This document shows positions 9,521 to 18,584 of a stretch of DNA of 64,000 nt, piece after piece. A program made the translations under genes and the position numbers. Where the stretch lies: contig NZ_JAJIUJ010000038.1 in NCBI RefSeq assembly GCF_020880415.1, positions 62,001-126,000 of the forward strand, written 5' to 3'. The notes below the pieces were generated by a model. That model saw only the letters and a list, made by a program, of their open reading frames with translations, made no database searches and was not told the origin of the DNA. The stretch is from Xanthomonas euvesicatoria pv. euvesicatoria. GTDB lineage: Bacteria > Pseudomonadota > Gammaproteobacteria > Xanthomonadales > Xanthomonadaceae. Positions within the stretch are counted from its first letter, which is position 1. The number at the start of each line of letters is the position of its first letter.

Positions 9521-9966
9521 ACGCACCTCCGAAAGTTCCTGAGTTTGCAGTGCAGATCGCGATGGACTGCACGCCCGGCGCCAAGCCGGTACGGCGAGCA
9601 TGCGCATGCAGGTGTTACCCAGATGTCGTTATGCGGTGAGGTGTGCAAGACCTGTTGGTTGAGCTCGGCAGGCGTGGGGGCGACAGTGTTTGGCCACGCC
9701 GACAAGCGGCTGAGTACGCGTGCGTGGCATGGGCGGCTGCCTGGCAGCGATGGGGCAGGCAGCTGCAACCTCGGGTTCGACCACGCGCCAAGCGCGCTGA
9801 AGCGTCGCTGGGCGTAATCAGCCAGCCACCTGCGTGACGGTTGCGTACGTGCGTGCGCTGCGTACGCATTGCTTGAATCCACGGATGCCGCTGCGGCATC
9901 GCGAAGTCACTCGCACAACCGCGCGATTGCCCGGCATCACCGCCTGCCCGGCGCGCAGCCGAGCGG
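9521..9966. other. Intergenic region, no supported gene
   Basis: The 446 bp between the start of the 64-aa gene and the end of the TolC-like gene. Only short, mutually overlapping frames without recognisable domains occur. It may hold the promoter of the small gene. No repeats of the families found elsewhere in the window were seen. Confidence 0.5.
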
Positions 9967-11370
9967 TCAACGACTCAACTGCAAGGCATCCCGGTCGGCG
10001 GTGGCCGCCGCCAGTTCGGCACGCGCAGAGGCGATGCGCGCCTGCGCATCGATCAGGCGTACGCGCGCGTCGTTGGCGGTTTCCTCGCGCTGGTTGACCA
10101 GGAAAAAGTCACCCGAGCCCAGCTCGAAGCGCCGCCGCTCGGCCGCGGCCAGGCGGTCTGCCAGGCCGCGTTCCTCATCGGCGATCTTGGCCAGCCGCTC
10201 GGCGGCATTGAGCGAGATGACGATCGATTCGACCTCGATCGAAATCTGGTCGCGTAGAAAACGGCTGCGCTGATCCAGCGCTTCGATCTCGGCACGCGCT
10301 TCGGCCACGCGGCCCCTGGCGGCGCGGTTTTCCAGCGGCACGCTGAAACGGAAGCCGATGATGGCGTCGGTCAGCGACCGGTTCGGGCCGCCGACGCCGG
10401 GCGGGCCCAGATCCTTGCTGACTTCCACGCTGACATCCAGGCGTGGTTTGAGATCGTTCTGGGCCAGCATCAGCCGTGCGGTGGCCTGGTCGATGCGGGT
10501 CAGCACGGCGCGGTAATCCGGGCGCTCCACCGGCGCGGTGATCTTGCTGGCGCCGGCCAGTCCTTCCAGCGCCGAGGTGTCGGCCGGCAGGCGTTCGGCG
10601 GACACGATCAGCGGCATGCCGGCCTCGTCGCGCAAATACAGCGACAAGGCGTTGGCCGCATTGGCGAAGTCCTGTTCCGCGCGCACCACCAAGGCGCGAC
10701 GACGCACCAGATTCTGGTCGTTTTCGGTCAGCAGGATGGTGGGTCGCGCACCGAGCGTGACCTGGCGCGAAATCGCATTGCGCCGTTGCTCGGCCAGTTG
10801 CAGCAGCTCGTTGTAGGCGCGCAACTTCAGCCCGGCGGCGACCCAGTTCTGGTAGGCATCCACGGCGCGCCGCTGCACGCCGATGGCCACCATTTCCGCT
10901 TCGTACTTGGCCACATCGATATCGGTGCTGGCGATACTGCGCTTGGTGCGGCGTTCGTCGATCACGCGGTCGCGCAGCAGCGCGTACAGCGCGCCGACCT
11001 TCACTTCGCCGCCGCGATCGGTATAGGACTTGTCCTCGTAGATCGGGAAGGAGCCACGCGAGGAGCGGTAGCCACCGTAGTAATAGCCGCCGTTCTCTTC
11101 GAACGGCCGCTTGACCCCGGTTTCGATCGTACTGCCGTCGTAATAGCCGGCCTCGCGCGAGCGGCCTTCGATGTCGAACACCGTGTCGAAGGCGCCATCG
11201 GCCGAGATGCCCTTGCCTTCGGCCTGGCGCACCTTCGCCAGCGCTTCGACGATCTGCGGTGCCGAGCGTGCCGAGGACTGCAGCACCTCATCCAGCGTCA
11301 GCGCAGCGGCCTGGGCGAATGCCGCACCGGGGCTGAGTGCGATCAACAGGACGACAAGACGGCCGATCAT
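9967..11370 (-). CDS. TolC-family outer-membrane channel protein
   Basis: Outer-membrane exit channel of a tripartite export system; 467 residues, normal for the family. A cleavable signal peptide MIGRLVVLLIALSPGAAFAQ is followed by two outer-membrane-efflux repeats with long heptad-rich helices: first repeat about residues 25-235 (LTLDEVLQSSARSAPQIVEAL), second about 270-460 (RPDYRAVLTRIDQATARLML, then ENRAARGRVAEARAEIEALD). Last gene of the leftward operon; its ATG overlaps the stop of the HlyD-like gene by 4 bp (11367-11370). Partner proteins are the adjacent adaptor and the unusual ABC subunit. The exported substrate is unknown and no toxin or peptide gene is adjacent. Confidence 0.88.
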   Translation of the reverse strand: MIGRLVVLLIALSPGAAFAQAAALTLDEVLQSSARSAPQIVEALAKVRQAEGKGISADGAFDTVFDIEGRSREAGYYDGSTIETGVKRPFEENGGYYYGGYRSSRGSFPIYEDKSYTDRGGEVKVGALYALLRDRVIDERRTKRSIASTDIDVAKYEAEMVAIGVQRRAVDAYQNWVAAGLKLRAYNELLQLAEQRRNAISRQVTLGARPTILLTENDQNLVRRRALVVRAEQDFANAANALSLYLRDEAGMPLIVSAERLPADTSALEGLAGASKITAPVERPDYRAVLTRIDQATARLMLAQNDLKPRLDVSVEVSKDLGPPGVGGPNRSLTDAIIGFRFSVPLENRAARGRVAEARAEIEALDQRSRFLRDQISIEVESIVISLNAAERLAKIADEERGLADRLAAAERRRFELGSGDFFLVNQREETANDARVRLIDAQARIASARAELAAATADRDALQLSR

Positions 11371-12452
11371 TTCTTACCCGTCGCTTCGTCTTCGGACTTG
11401 GGTGCGGCCGGCTTGGCCTTGCTCTCTTCCTGCGTGGCCGCAGCCGGGCGCCGTCCGAATTCCAAGGGGAAGTTGTTGAGCTGGCGCCACAGTTCGTAGC
11501 CGACCTTGACCGTTTCGCCCTGCACCCAGCCGCGCACCTTGCCGCCCTGGCGGGCGAATTCCTGCGCCGGCCATGCCGGCTTGCCCGGCATCGGCTCCAC
11601 CAGGATGCGGAACAGCCCATCGGGCGCGGCGTTGGGGTCGATGGCGCGCACCCGGCCGTCGAACATGCCGTGCGCCACCGACGGCCAACCGCTGAACTGG
11701 ATCGCCGGCCAGCCTTCGAATTCCAGCCGCACCGGGCGGCCGGGGCGGATCAGCGGCACGTCGCGGCCGTCGATATACAGCTCGACCGCGCGTTCCACCC
11801 GTTCCGGCGCGATCACCGCCAGCACGGTGCCCGGCGAGACCATGGCGCTGCCGCTGGCGGCATTGAGCTGCTGCACGCGGCCGTCGCGCGGGGCGCGCAC
11901 CAGCTGTGCAGACTGGCGATTCAGCTGGATGTCGATGCGGGTCAGCTTGGCGCGCGATTCGGCCAGCTTGGCGTCGGCTTCGGCCACCTTGATCTGGGTC
12001 AGCTCGTAGTCGCGGCGTCCGGCCAGGCCTTCGGCCAGCAATTGTCTGCTACGCGCCACGTCGATGCTGGCCACTGCACGCGACTGCTGGATGGCGGCGA
12101 TTTCCGCCTGCGCCTGCGCGCGCTCGCTGGCCAGGCGGGTGAGCAGGTCCGGGTCCAGATCGCCGACACGCGCGATCGGGTCGCCCTTGGAAACATGCTG
12201 GCCGTCATGCACGTACCAGCGCTCGACGCGGCCCGGCACGAAGGCGGTGACCGGTTGCTGACGGTCGCTGGGATCCAGCGAGACGACCTGGCCTTTGCCA
12301 CTGGCGGTCTGCACCCACGGCGCCAGTGCCAGGATCGCCGCGGCGATGCCGATGCCGATCAACAGCATCCAGGCGACCGCCTTGGCGATGCTGGGCGGAC
12401 GCATTGCCGCCAGGGTCGGGAAATGCGCCATGCGATCAGGGGCGTGCGGCAT
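11367..12452 (-). CDS. HlyD/RND-type membrane fusion protein (periplasmic adaptor)
   Basis: The 361-residue adaptor linking an inner-membrane transporter to TolC. One N-terminal membrane segment (about residues 25-46, AVAWMLLIGIGIAAAILALA) is followed by a biotinyl-lipoyl-like half (VTAFVPGRVERWYVHDGQHV, SKGDPIARVGDLDPD), a helical hairpin (about 95-175), the second lipoyl half (LVRAPRDGRVQQLNAASGSA) and beta-barrel domains. The C-terminal tail is Lys/Ala rich. Start ATG 12452 has a near-perfect ribosome site (AGGAGGT, 6 nt) and overlaps the end of the ABC gene by 17 bp; ATG 12431 has no such site. It overlaps the channel gene downstream. Confidence 0.9.
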   Translation of the reverse strand: MPHAPDRMAHFPTLAAMRPPSIAKAVAWMLLIGIGIAAAILALAPWVQTASGKGQVVSLDPSDRQQPVTAFVPGRVERWYVHDGQHVSKGDPIARVGDLDPDLLTRLASERAQAQAEIAAIQQSRAVASIDVARSRQLLAEGLAGRRDYELTQIKVAEADAKLAESRAKLTRIDIQLNRQSAQLVRAPRDGRVQQLNAASGSAMVSPGTVLAVIAPERVERAVELYIDGRDVPLIRPGRPVRLEFEGWPAIQFSGWPSVAHGMFDGRVRAIDPNAAPDGLFRILVEPMPGKPAWPAQEFARQGGKVRGWVQGETVKVGYELWRQLNNFPLEFGRRPAAATQEESKAKPAAPKSEDEATGKK

Positions 12453-14124
12453 GCGGCACCTCCTGCGTGGATGCGATCAACTCGGCGCGTGTGGCGTAGC
12501 GTTGCTGGCGCTCCGGCTCCAGCCGGAACCAGCCATCCAGGGTGATGTCCTCCGGCCGCCCGGTGCACAGCAGCACCGTGGTTCCTGCATCCTTCAAGCG
12601 TCGCAGGACCTGGGTCAGGCGCTCGGCCGGGATCAGGTCGTACAGCTGCGACAGCATCAGCACGCGCGGGCGCACCAACAGTGCATTGGCCAGCTTCAGC
12701 GCCATGACTTCGCCAATCCACAGCGGGAACCCGGAGGCGGCAAGCCGGGTGTCCAGGCCTTGCGGTAACGCGGCGATGCGCGCGCGCAGGCCCACCGTAT
12801 CGATGGCTTGCAGCATCGCTTCGGACGTCACATCGGCCGAGGCCATTGCCAGGTATTCGCGAATGGTGACCTCCACGATGGTCGGGCGGTCGAGCACGGT
12901 GACTTCCGAACGCAGCAGGTACATATCGAACGTGGCCATGTCCGCACCACCCACCATCACCAGCCCGCGGTCGGGAACGACGTGGCGCTTGAGCACCATG
13001 GCCAGCAGGCGCTCGGCGCCGCCATCGGCCAGCGTGACCAGCTGCTCGCCGGCTTCCAGCGCGAAATCGAAACGCGCGCCCTCGATCACCACCCCATCCA
13101 GGCGTACCCCGCTGTTGCGCGGCGCCTCGCCGGCGGCAAGCACCGGGCGTTCCTGGGGGATGGCGTACAGCAGCGACAACTCCTCCGCGCTGGCCACCAG
13201 GTCGTAGAACGTGTCCAGGTAGCTGCCCAGCTGTGCAATGCCGTAGAACACTGCGCTCAGGATCAGTTCGGCTGCCACCAGCTGGCCGATCGACAGCTCG
13301 CCGCGCAGGATCAGGCTGCCGCCCAGCGCCAGCAGCGCCGCGCTGGCCACTGCATAGGTGAGCAGGAATGCCAGCGTCTGGGTGAAGGTGTAGCGGAAAT
13401 GGCGCCGATGCCGGTCGACATAGTCGGCGGTCACCTTTTCCGAGCGATCCATGGCGAAGTTGAGATGGCGGCTGGATTTATAGAACCCGTTGGAGCCGCC
13501 GACGCTTTCCAGCCAATGCGCGGCGTTGTGTTTGGCCTGGCTCAGTTCGACCGCCGAGCGGATCGAACCGCGCGACCAGATCATCCAGATCGAGAAGATG
13601 GTCAGCAGCAGCAGCGCGTTGAAGCCGAGGAAAAACGGGTGATAGAAGCTAGTGACGATCAAGCCGACCGCCGACTGCAGCACGATGGTGAACGCACCGA
13701 CCGCCAGGCTGGGCACTGCCTTTTGCACCACCACCAGATCGAAGTAGCGGTTGAATACATCGCCGCGGTTCTGGTCGGCGAAGAACGGATTTTGCGCATG
13801 TACCGCGCGCACGGTGATTTCCGCCACCACGCGTGCGAACAGGCGACGTTCGAACAGCGCCATCACCCACACCCGCATCGCGCTCAGTGCCGCCACCAGC
13901 AGCAGCAGGCCCAGCAGCAGGCCGGACAAGGTCCACAGCGGCGTGGGCAGCGCGGTGTTGGCAACGCTGTTGATCAGCAACTGCACCGAGATCGGCGTGG
14001 CCAGCGACAGCAGGCTGATCGCAACGCCGTACACCAGGGTCAGGCGCACATACGGCATGTCCGGGCCAACAACTTCCGTCAGCCAGCTCGCCGCTTCCCG
14101 CCATCCAATCCGCTTGGCCGCCAT
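12436..14124 (-). CDS. ABC exporter-like protein with a degenerate, probably non-catalytic ATPase domain
   Basis: 562 residues with the layout of a half-size type IV ABC exporter: about six membrane segments (residues ~25-310) then a nucleotide-binding-like domain (~340-560). The fold can be followed but the ATPase motifs are gone. Where Walker A should be, residues 363-374 read VTLADGGAERLL, with no Gly-Lys-Ser/Thr. The LSGGQ position reads SGFPLWIGE (464-472). Walker B reads RPRVLMLSQ with no Asp-Glu (486-494). The H-loop region reads LLCTGRPED. The frame is intact with normal codon use, so this looks like a maintained gene and not decay. It heads an operon with adaptor and channel genes. 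Either it works without ATP, or it pairs with another ATPase. Confidence 0.85.
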   Translation of the reverse strand: MAAKRIGWREAASWLTEVVGPDMPYVRLTLVYGVAISLLSLATPISVQLLINSVANTALPTPLWTLSGLLLGLLLLVAALSAMRVWVMALFERRLFARVVAEITVRAVHAQNPFFADQNRGDVFNRYFDLVVVQKAVPSLAVGAFTIVLQSAVGLIVTSFYHPFFLGFNALLLLTIFSIWMIWSRGSIRSAVELSQAKHNAAHWLESVGGSNGFYKSSRHLNFAMDRSEKVTADYVDRHRRHFRYTFTQTLAFLLTYAVASAALLALGGSLILRGELSIGQLVAAELILSAVFYGIAQLGSYLDTFYDLVASAEELSLLYAIPQERPVLAAGEAPRNSGVRLDGVVIEGARFDFALEAGEQLVTLADGGAERLLAMVLKRHVVPDRGLVMVGGADMATFDMYLLRSEVTVLDRPTIVEVTIREYLAMASADVTSEAMLQAIDTVGLRARIAALPQGLDTRLAASGFPLWIGEVMALKLANALLVRPRVLMLSQLYDLIPAERLTQVLRRLKDAGTTVLLCTGRPEDITLDGWFRLEPERQQRYATRAELIASTQEVPHAARP

Positions 14125-14200
14125 TCGATATCCGTTGATGAGTTCAGTGAAGCATTGACGAGTTGCCGGCCCGCAAACAAGGCCATCGCGCTTATGTGCC

Positions 14201-14219
14201 GCATAGGATTTTCCTATGC
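14201..14219. repeat. Perfect 8-bp palindrome overlapping the LysR-type gene stop
   Basis: GCATAGGA (14201-14208) and TCCTATGC (14212-14219) flank TTT. It lies 77 bp ahead of the ABC-like gene and spans the stop codon of the LysR-type gene. It could be a regulator site or a weak processing hairpin; no T-run follows on the transcribed strand. Confidence 0.4.
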
Positions 14220-15113
14220 AGCCACCGCGCGCAACAGATTGGCGATCAAACCGAAGGCCGGTGCGCGACCGGCACCCTGGCGCCAGAGCAGACCGATCTC
14301 CCTATAGTAGCGCCCGCCTTTGACCGGCCGCACCACCACATCGTCGCCTTCGCGGATTTCCTGGCGCACGTACAGGTCCGGGAGCAAGGCAAGACCCATG
14401 CCCATGCCGGCCATCTGGCGGATCGCGTCCAGGCTGGTGCCTTCGTAATCGCGCAAGACATTGGCGCCCACGTCCATGGCGATCGCGGCAACCTGTTCTG
14501 CCAATCGGTATTCCGGCATCAAGGTCAGCAAGTTGGCACCGCGCAGATCGGCCGGGGTGATGCAGGCCTTGGTGCGCAGCGGATGATCGGCCGCCATGGT
14601 CACATGCAGCAGTTCGCGAAACAGCCGCTCGCTGTGCAGGCCGCGGCCGGCCACCGGCAGTTGCGCGAGGACCAGATCGTGCGTGCCGCTGCTCAGGTCG
14701 GCGGCGAGTGCGGTTGGCAGGCCTTCGCGCACGTGCACGCGCAGGGCCGGATGCTCGCGATGCAGACGTGCCACCAGGCTGGGCATCAGATAGGCGCCGA
14801 GCGTGGGCGAGACGCCAAGGCGAATGGTGCCGATCAAGGTATCGGCGGCGGTGGCGCGGACCTCTTCCAGATCGGTGACATCGAGCAGGATGCTGCGTGC
14901 GCGGTCGAGCAGCTCGCGACCGAGCGGGGTCAGGATCGCCTGCGCGCCGCGCTCGAACAGTGGCGCACCGATGATCGCTTCCAACGCGCGGATCTGCTGC
15001 GACAACGATGGCTGCGAGACGCCCATCTGCTCGGCGGCACGGGTAAAGCTGCCGGTATCGGCCAGCGCGACGAAATAGCTCAGCTGGCGAAGGGTGGTTC
15101 TGGGGCGGGGCAT
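14214..15113 (-). CDS. LysR-family regulator, OxyR-like but lacking the redox cysteines
   Basis: 299 residues from ATG 15113 (MPRPRTTLRQLSYFVALADT). The winged HTH reads SFTRAAEQMGVSQPSLSQQI, followed by RALEAIIGAPLFERGAQAIL, and the effector domain by GTIRLGVSPTLGAYLMPSLV. Overall it resembles the OxyR/HexA branch of LysR regulators. In the segment that carries Cys199 and Cys208 in E. coli OxyR it reads LMPEYRLAEQVAAIAMDVGA with no cysteine, so peroxide sensing by disulfide is unlikely. A GTG at 15143 would add 10 residues with no better ribosome site. It lies 89 bp upstream of the export operon on the same strand and is the obvious candidate regulator. Confidence 0.85.
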   Translation of the reverse strand: MPRPRTTLRQLSYFVALADTGSFTRAAEQMGVSQPSLSQQIRALEAIIGAPLFERGAQAILTPLGRELLDRARSILLDVTDLEEVRATAADTLIGTIRLGVSPTLGAYLMPSLVARLHREHPALRVHVREGLPTALAADLSSGTHDLVLAQLPVAGRGLHSERLFRELLHVTMAADHPLRTKACITPADLRGANLLTLMPEYRLAEQVAAIAMDVGANVLRDYEGTSLDAIRQMAGMGMGLALLPDLYVRQEIREGDDVVVRPVKGGRYYREIGLLWRQGAGRAPAFGLIANLLRAVAA

Positions 15114-15354
15114 GGGGTCACATCGGATTGCGTGGGAGCGCACGGCCGGCGTGGCCGGTGAGACAAGACGGGCGAGGTACGGCTAGCGAGTGCAGCGGCA
15201 GCGCGTCCGGCGAGGGCGGAGGAGCCGTGGTAACCGCAGTGTACGAGTGGCGCATGCCGATTCCGAGCACCGGCCGCGCCCGCATCGCGGTGGGCGCAGT
15301 CGTTTCGCTGGTTGCGCCAGGTGCCATCGCTGGAACGACGGCACCTGGCGGCGC

Positions 15355-17124
15355 TCATTGGTCGATGAACTGCAGCCGCGCCAGCTCCGCATACAGCCCA
15401 CCTTCGGCGATCAACTGCGCATGCGTACCCTGCGCGACGATGCGCCCAGCATCCATCACCACGATGCGGTCGGCCTTGAGCACGGTGGCCAGGCGGTGCG
15501 CGATCACCAGCGTGGTGCGGCCTTCCATCAGCCGCTCCAGCGCCTGCTGCACGGCGCGCTCGCTTTGCGCATCGAGCGCGCTGGTGGCTTCGTCCAGCAG
15601 CAGGATCGGCGCGTCCTTGAGCAGCGCACGCGCAATGGCCACGCGTTGCTGCTGGCCGCCGGACAGGCGCGTGCCGCGCTCGCCCAGTTCGCTGGCGTAG
15701 CCCTGGGGCAGGGCGCGGATGAAGCCATCGGCTTCGGCGGCGGCCGCTGCCGCTTCCACTTGTGCATCGCTGGCTTGCAGGCGCCCGTAGCGGATGTTGT
15801 CGGCGGCGCTGGCGGCAAACAACGTAGGTTGCTGCGGTACCAGCGCGATGTGTTCGCGCAGCAGGACCGGGTCGACGTCGCGCAGGTCGATCTCGTCGAT
15901 GCGCACCTTGCCGCTGACCGGGTCGTGGAAACGCAGCAGCATCGACAGCACCGTGCTCTTGCCCGCTCCGGACGGGCCCACCAGCGCCACGGTTTCGCCG
16001 GGGCTGACATGCAGGTCGAACCCATCCAGCGCCGGCGCGTCCGGGCGTTGCGGGTAATGGAAGACCACCCGGTCGAAATGGATCGCGCCGCGCAGCGGCT
16101 GCGGCAAGGCCTGCGGCGTGGCCGGCGCCACGATCGCCGGTTGTTCGTCGAGCAATTCACTCACCCGGCCCATGCCGCCGGCGGCACGCTGCAACTCGTT
16201 CCAGACCTCGGCCAGCGCCCCGACCGACCCGCCGCCGATCAGCGCGTACAACACGAATTGGCCGAGCGTGCCCGGCGTCATGCGGCCAGCGATCACATCG
16301 TGCGCGCCAAGCCACAACACCGCGACGATCGCACCGAAGATCAGCATGATCGCCACCGCGGTCACGGTGGCCTGGGTGCGGATGCGCAGCTTGGCGGTAT
16401 CGATGGCGGCAAACAGCGCAGTACTGAAACGTTGGCTTTCGTAACGCTCGCGCGCGTGTGCCTGCACGGTACGCACCGCGCCCAGGGTTTCGGCCGCCAG
16501 CGTATTGGCGTCGGCCACGCGGTCCTGGCTTGCGCGCGAAATCTTCTGCAGGCGGCGTGCGCCCAGCACGATCGGCAGCACCGCCAGCGGAATGCCGATC
16601 AAGGTGAAGCCGGCCAGCCGCGGGCTGGTGACCAACAGCATGACCATGCTGCCGATCACCGTGACCGAACTGCGCAAGGCCACCGACATGGTGGTGCCGA
16701 TCAGCCCCCGCAGCAATTCGCTGTCGGCCGACAGGCGCGACACCAGTTCGCCGCTGCGGCTGCGGTCATGGAACCCGGCGTCCAGTCCGATCAGGTGCGC
16801 GTACAGCCGGCCGCGCAGGTCGGCGACCACTTTTTCGCCCAGCAGGGCGACGAAATAGAAGCGCGCCGCAGTTGCCAACGCCAGCACGACCGAAACTGCG
16901 AACAGCAGCGAGAACGCCTGGTTGATCTGCGAGTCGCCGGAGAAGCCCTGGTCGATCATGCGCTTGACCGCTGCGGGCAGGCTCAGTGTGGCGGCAGCGG
17001 AAATCGACAGCGCGACCAGCCAGGCGGCGAACAGGCCGCGCTGACGTTGGACGAATGGCCACAAGGTGCGCAGGCTGCCCAGCTTCCGCAACGGGTTGGG
17101 ACGTGCAGCGGCTGGCTCGGTCAT
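15355..17124 (-). CDS. ABC exporter, fused permease and ATPase (MsbA/MdlB-type)
   Basis: 589 residues from ATG 17124. The transmembrane domain occupies about residues 20-310 and the ATPase about 340-580. All motifs are intact: Walker A GPSGAGKST, Q-loop LVPQQPTLF, signature LSGGQQQRVAIARALL, Walker B ILLLDEATSALD and H-loop VIAHRL. It probably acts as a homodimer exporting a lipid or drug; the substrate is unknown. The start overlaps the yigZ stop by ATGA (17121-17124). A frame extension to 17373 is antisense-free but overlaps yigZ and is rejected. Its complete motifs provide an internal contrast to the degenerate ABC protein at 12436-14124. Confidence 0.92.
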   Translation of the reverse strand: MTEPAAARPNPLRKLGSLRTLWPFVQRQRGLFAAWLVALSISAAATLSLPAAVKRMIDQGFSGDSQINQAFSLLFAVSVVLALATAARFYFVALLGEKVVADLRGRLYAHLIGLDAGFHDRSRSGELVSRLSADSELLRGLIGTTMSVALRSSVTVIGSMVMLLVTSPRLAGFTLIGIPLAVLPIVLGARRLQKISRASQDRVADANTLAAETLGAVRTVQAHARERYESQRFSTALFAAIDTAKLRIRTQATVTAVAIMLIFGAIVAVLWLGAHDVIAGRMTPGTLGQFVLYALIGGGSVGALAEVWNELQRAAGGMGRVSELLDEQPAIVAPATPQALPQPLRGAIHFDRVVFHYPQRPDAPALDGFDLHVSPGETVALVGPSGAGKSTVLSMLLRFHDPVSGKVRIDEIDLRDVDPVLLREHIALVPQQPTLFAASAADNIRYGRLQASDAQVEAAAAAAEADGFIRALPQGYASELGERGTRLSGGQQQRVAIARALLKDAPILLLDEATSALDAQSERAVQQALERLMEGRTTLVIAHRLATVLKADRIVVMDAGRIVAQGTHAQLIAEGGLYAELARLQFIDQ

Positions 17125-17723
17125 GCGGCTTCCGGGGTTGAGAGATGGACACGATTGCGAGTGGCGTCGCACAGGCGGGTTTTCAAGCCGGCGAGCTGAT
17201 CTGCAGGCAGTTGCACGCGCAACGCTGCACCTTCGGCATCGAAGCGTTCGTCCAGTTTGTCGGCATGGAAGGCCGCCAGTGCTGCGTGCACCAGGCCCAG
17301 ATCGTCGAACCGGCATTGCACCTGCACCAGCGACAACGCGATCAATGGCTGTCGCGTTGCTAGCCGCAGGCACTCGGCCGCGGTACCGCCGTAGGCGCGC
17401 ACCAGCCCACCAGCACCGAGCTTGATGCCGCCATACCAGCGCGTGACCACGACCACCACCCGATCGAAGCCCTGGCCATCGATGGCGGCCAGGATCGGCC
17501 GGCCGGCGGTGCCGCTTGGCTCGCCGTCGTCGCTGGAGCGGTAGTCCTGCCCGAAGCGATAGGCCCAGCAGTTGTGCGTCGCGTCCGGCACTGCCACGCG
17601 CTGCACGATCTCCAACGCATGCGCGGGAGCATCCAATGCGGCAGCGTGGGCCACAAAGCGACTGTGCTTGATGTCCAGACTGTGGTGCGCATCAGCGGCG
17701 AGGGTATCGAGCATCGCCGCCAT
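17121..17723 (-). CDS. yigZ: IMPACT/YigZ family protein
   Basis: The UPF0029/IMPACT domain is clear: HSRFVAHAAALDAPAHAL near the N-terminus, THNCWAYRFG, then the family signature SSDDGEPSGTAGRPILAAID and VTRWYGGIKLGAGGLVRAYG. The C-terminal ferredoxin-like domain is short but present. Start is uncertain: ATG 17723 (200 aa) or 17714 (197 aa) agree with family length; starts at 17759 or 17819 would add an unconserved tail. The biochemical role in bacteria is not settled; homologues are linked to translation. Overlaps the ABC exporter gene downstream, suggesting coupling. Confidence 0.88.
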   Translation of the reverse strand: MAAMLDTLAADAHHSLDIKHSRFVAHAAALDAPAHALEIVQRVAVPDATHNCWAYRFGQDYRSSDDGEPSGTAGRPILAAIDGQGFDRVVVVVTRWYGGIKLGAGGLVRAYGGTAAECLRLATRQPLIALSLVQVQCRFDDLGLVHAALAAFHADKLDERFDAEGAALRVQLPADQLAGLKTRLCDATRNRVHLSTPEAA

Positions 17724-17990
17724 TCTATGCGAGGCGGTGCTACCGATCGCTGCAGCCATCGTGACTGCCGTTGCAAGCTGGCAACACGGCGCCGTGCGCG
17801 TGCCGTCGTGCTGCAGCACCTGCGCAGTGTGGCAGTGACGGCGGGCGACGCGCCGGCAGTGGCATCGTGCGTGCCGACGCCGCGGCAGCGGCTACGTACA
17901 CACCGTCATCGTGTGCCAGGCGACCAGGGAGCCGCGCTCTGCAACCCAGCCGACGCGCAGTGAGACGCCGTTTGTCTTGGCTGCCTTCTA

Positions 17991-18584
17991 TTACACCAGC
18001 GTGGAACGACGCTTCTCGTCGATCCATTTCGACGCCTGCGCCGGGGTGTAATGCTGCATCCAGTCGAGCATCTGCTCGATATCGGCGCCGTACCACAGGT
18101 CGGCGCGTTGGTCCGGATGCAGGAAGCGCTCTTCGACCATGCGGTCGATCATGCCAATCAGTGGTGCGTAAAACCCTTCGATGTCCAGAAACGCGCACGG
18201 CTTGTTGCCGATGCCGAGCTGGCGCCAGGTCAGCATTTCGAAGATCTCTTCCATGGTACCGAAGCCGCCGGGCAGGGCCACGAACGCATCCGACAGCTCG
18301 AACATGCGCATCTTGCGCTCATGCATGGAGCCGACGATTTCCAGCGTGGTCAACCCACGGTGCGCCACTTCCCAATCGGCCAGCTGCTGCGGAATCACCC
18401 CGGTCACTTCACCGCCGGCCGCCAGCACCGCATTGGCCACGGTGCCCATCAAGCCAACGTTGCCGCCGCCATACACCAGGCGCAAGCCCTGCTTGGCGAT
18501 GCGATCGCCCAACGCAATGGCGCGCTCGGCATAGGCGGGTTTGTTGCCGGCATTGGAGCCGCAGTAGACGCAGATGCTTTTCAT
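17991..18584 (-). CDS. LOG-family protein (cytokinin riboside 5'-monophosphate phosphoribohydrolase)
   Basis: 197 residues beginning MKSICVYCGSNAGNKPAYAE. The LOG/lysine-decarboxylase-like fold is shown by LVYGGGNVGLMGTVANAVL, the catalytic neighbourhood SMHERKMRMFELSDAFVALP, and the signature PGGFGTMEEIFEMLTWRQLG. The family hydrolyses nucleoside 5'-monophosphates to free base plus ribose 5-phosphate; plant and some pathogen members activate cytokinins. An in-frame extension to 18665 would translate the intergenic GGGATTCGG repeat and is rejected. It is separated from lpdA by 213 bp that hold the lpdA terminator. Confidence 0.9.
   Translation of the reverse strand: MKSICVYCGSNAGNKPAYAERAIALGDRIAKQGLRLVYGGGNVGLMGTVANAVLAAGGEVTGVIPQQLADWEVAHRGLTTLEIVGSMHERKMRMFELSDAFVALPGGFGTMEEIFEMLTWRQLGIGNKPCAFLDIEGFYAPLIGMIDRMVEERFLHPDQRADLWYGADIEQMLDWMQHYTPAQASKWIDEKRRSTLV

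Noticed and set aside
12436..14124. The ABC-like gene as a pseudogene
   Set aside because: No stop or frameshift, strong ribosome site for the overlapping next gene, intact membrane part and operon partners, so motif loss looks like divergence rather than decay.
15190..17199. A 669-codon plus-strand frame opposite the ABC exporter
   Set aside because: Antisense of an exporter with complete motifs; the translation is Gln/Arg/His rich, typical of a shadow frame.
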